From a bacterium (GTDB lineage: Bacteria > Spirochaetota > Spirochaetia > JABEVK01), in contig JAJXVP010000156.1 in assembly GCA_021782055.1 (NCBI GenBank), forward strand, positions 1 to 6,705: a DNA stretch of 6,705 nucleotides. The letters are read 5' to 3'. Of this stretch, positions 5,415 through 6,705 are shown in pieces (positions within the stretch are counted from its first letter, which is position 1; the number at the start of each line of letters is the position of its first letter). The translations under genes were made by a program, and so were the position numbers. The notes beneath the pieces are model-generated. The model was given only the letters and a program-made list of their open reading frames with translations, searched no databases and had not been told where the DNA came from.

Positions 5415-6705
5415 TTACTTGGCCCATAAACCACGTGGAGGTACCGAAAACAACGCCTCCTCACGCAACTGATAACTACTAAGAATGCTATTGGCCGCCA
5501 ACAGTCCGGCCGTTGCGGCAGCTTCCATCAGCATCGCAGGGCGAGGCAGTTTAACCCAATCACCAGCAAAAACTAAACCAGAAAATGGGGTAACGACCCC
5601 AGGTCTATCCCGATAGAGTCCTGTATGCAAGGCGGTAAAATCTTTTTTGACTTGGAGCTCACTGTGAACAAGGCGAGCGTGGGCTAAGTGTGGCAGGTAG
5701 CCACAAGCTTCGTCCCAGAAGGTCTTTATCACAGCACTTTCTTCGAAGCCGTCAGGAAGAGCATAGGAATGGAATTCAAGAACATTGCCCCCTGTTTGTT
5801 GAGCCCACTGCTGAGCTGTTGGCTCGAAACGATGATAAAACGTGATGGAATCGAGAATTTGCCTGTGTTCCGTAATAATAAAATCACACAGTTGCTCGGC
5901 TCCCGGGTCAACCGGTCGATCAAGCCAAACTCTGAGCACGGCGTAACCTTGTGAAGGCCGAAGACTACCCAGAGCCTGGCGGAACTGAGCGTGCTCAAGC
6001 CAAGGGGTTTGTGACATCAAAGCTTTTGTTGAAGCCGCATCGCTGGCAACAACTACCTGGGCAAAAGGCTCGCTGTTGACCATAAAGCCTGCCTCTTCTG
6101 ACGCTTGAGCTTGTCGAAGCTCGGTAACCGGTGTTTGCAAGCGAACCTTGACCCCTAGGCGGTCGAGTTCTAAGCGAAGCGGGGCTAAAAAGACAGTTTC
6201 GTAGTCCCCGGTCGGGTAGTCATAAATCAGCCCGCCATCGTGACTAAGAAAAAATGAATGAAAGCTCTTGAGGAGCTCGGCCGTAGACATGCGGTCGGGT
6301 GTTGCGAAAAAGGCTCGTGAAAAGCTATTGAACATAAGGCGCATGGAAGCCGGCAGACCCAGGGACTCTGACCAGGTTTGGTACGAGACCTCATCAAACT
6401 TTTCGAAAGTCTTTTCGGGATGAAACGCAAGCATCGACGCTAAACCGGCAAGTCGGGGGTTTTTTACAATGTCGCCCCAATGGTAGACCCCCGTTTTTCG
6501 CATGGACAGCAGGTTTAACACGGGGGTTTTTGAAACCCCATCGAAACGATACTGACTGCCGTTCAAGGCCAAAATTTGATAATCTTGAATCGAACGAAAA
6601 TTTTTGCGAAGACCTAACGAATCTAAAAAGTTATTAAGATTATAATAGTGCCGAAAAAAGGCATGAAACCCATGTTCAACAAACTGAGTCTCTCCCTGAG
6701 GCAGC
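5415..6705 (-). CDS. FAD-dependent carotenoid desaturase/ring-synthase-like oxidoreductase (CrtU/CrtQ-type), N-terminus beyond the window
   Basis: The frame is open from the right edge to TAA at 5415-5417 and gives 429 visible residues. A TTG at 6572 is not the real start, because the 44 codons before it encode conserved family sequence, including V-E-H-G-F-H-A-F-F-R-H-Y-Y-N-L (visible residues 9-23). The C-terminus has H-T-G-L-Y-R-D-R-P-G-V followed by GLVFAGDWVKLPRPAMLMEA (from visible residue 376) and GLLAAN, the FAD-binding end typical of flavin amine-oxidase-fold carotenoid enzymes such as isorenieratene synthase (CrtU), CruE-like ring synthases and zeta-carotene desaturases. Such enzymes oxidise or rearrange carotenoid end groups or backbones at the membrane. 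The N-terminal Rossmann GxGxxG lies outside; perhaps 80-110 residues are missing, judging by family layout. No Rieske domain is seen at the C-terminus. The exact substrate cannot be told. No other carotenoid gene is visible, and its link to the lipoprotein operon is positional only. Confidence 0.88.
   Translation of the reverse strand, partial: LPQGETQFVEHGFHAFFRHYYNLNNFLDSLGLRKNFRSIQDYQILALNGSQYRFDGVSKTPVLNLLSMRKTGVYHWGDIVKNPRLAGLASMLAFHPEKTFEKFDEVSYQTWSESLGLPASMRLMFNSFSRAFFATPDRMSTAELLKSFHSFFLSHDGGLIYDYPTGDYETVFLAPLRLELDRLGVKVRLQTPVTELRQAQASEEAGFMVNSEPFAQVVVASDAASTKALMSQTPWLEHAQFRQALGSLRPSQGYAVLRVWLDRPVDPGAEQLCDFIITEHRQILDSITFYHRFEPTAQQWAQQTGGNVLEFHSYALPDGFEESAVIKTFWDEACGYLPHLAHARLVHSELQVKKDFTALHTGLYRDRPGVVTPFSGLVFAGDWVKLPRPAMLMEAAATAGLLAANSILSSYQLREEALFSVPPRGLWAK

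Overview
All protein-coding genes I can support lie on the minus strand. From right to left, in the direction of transcription, they are: the C-terminal part of a carotenoid-desaturase/ring-synthase-type FAD oxidoreductase (5415 to the right edge); an AT-rich intergenic region of about 385 bp; an eight-repeat InlB-B (Listeria-Bacteroides repeat) lipoprotein (2687-5029); a second large lipoprotein with tandem Ig-like domains and a probable beta-propeller end (267-2675); and the 5' end of a third secreted protein (1-199), cut by the left edge.

The two complete genes are 11 bp apart, both carry lipobox signal peptides and both are built almost wholly of beta-rich surface modules. They are almost certainly one operon, and the third secreted protein begins only 67 bp further on with no convincing terminator between. 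I read this as an exported cell-surface operon (adhesion, binding or sensing). The FAD enzyme is a metabolic gene for carotenoid modification and is separated from the operon by the only real regulatory region in the window. That region holds a perfect 14-bp direct repeat, a TATAAT box, a repeated TTGACCA heptamer and a terminator-like hairpin that points the wrong way for the flanking genes.

Organism: a bacterium, probably diderm, with mid-range GC and an AT-rich regulatory region. InlB-B repeats, Big_2 domains, loose lipoboxes (VVGC, FSSC) and a C-terminal YQWYLNG-type Ig-like domain recall free-living spirochaetes, but Bacteroidota, Bacillota and other lineages also use these modules. The assignment is tentative. 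There are no RNA genes, CRISPR arrays, insertion sequences or phage genes that I can see.

The least obvious results are: the truncated GTG-started secreted gene at the left edge; re-assignment of the InlB-B gene to a TTG start behind a strong ribosome binding site, which turns an odd N-terminus into a clean 19-residue lipoprotein signal; extension of the FAD enzyme 44 codons past its first in-window start-like codon to the window edge; and the structured intergenic region.
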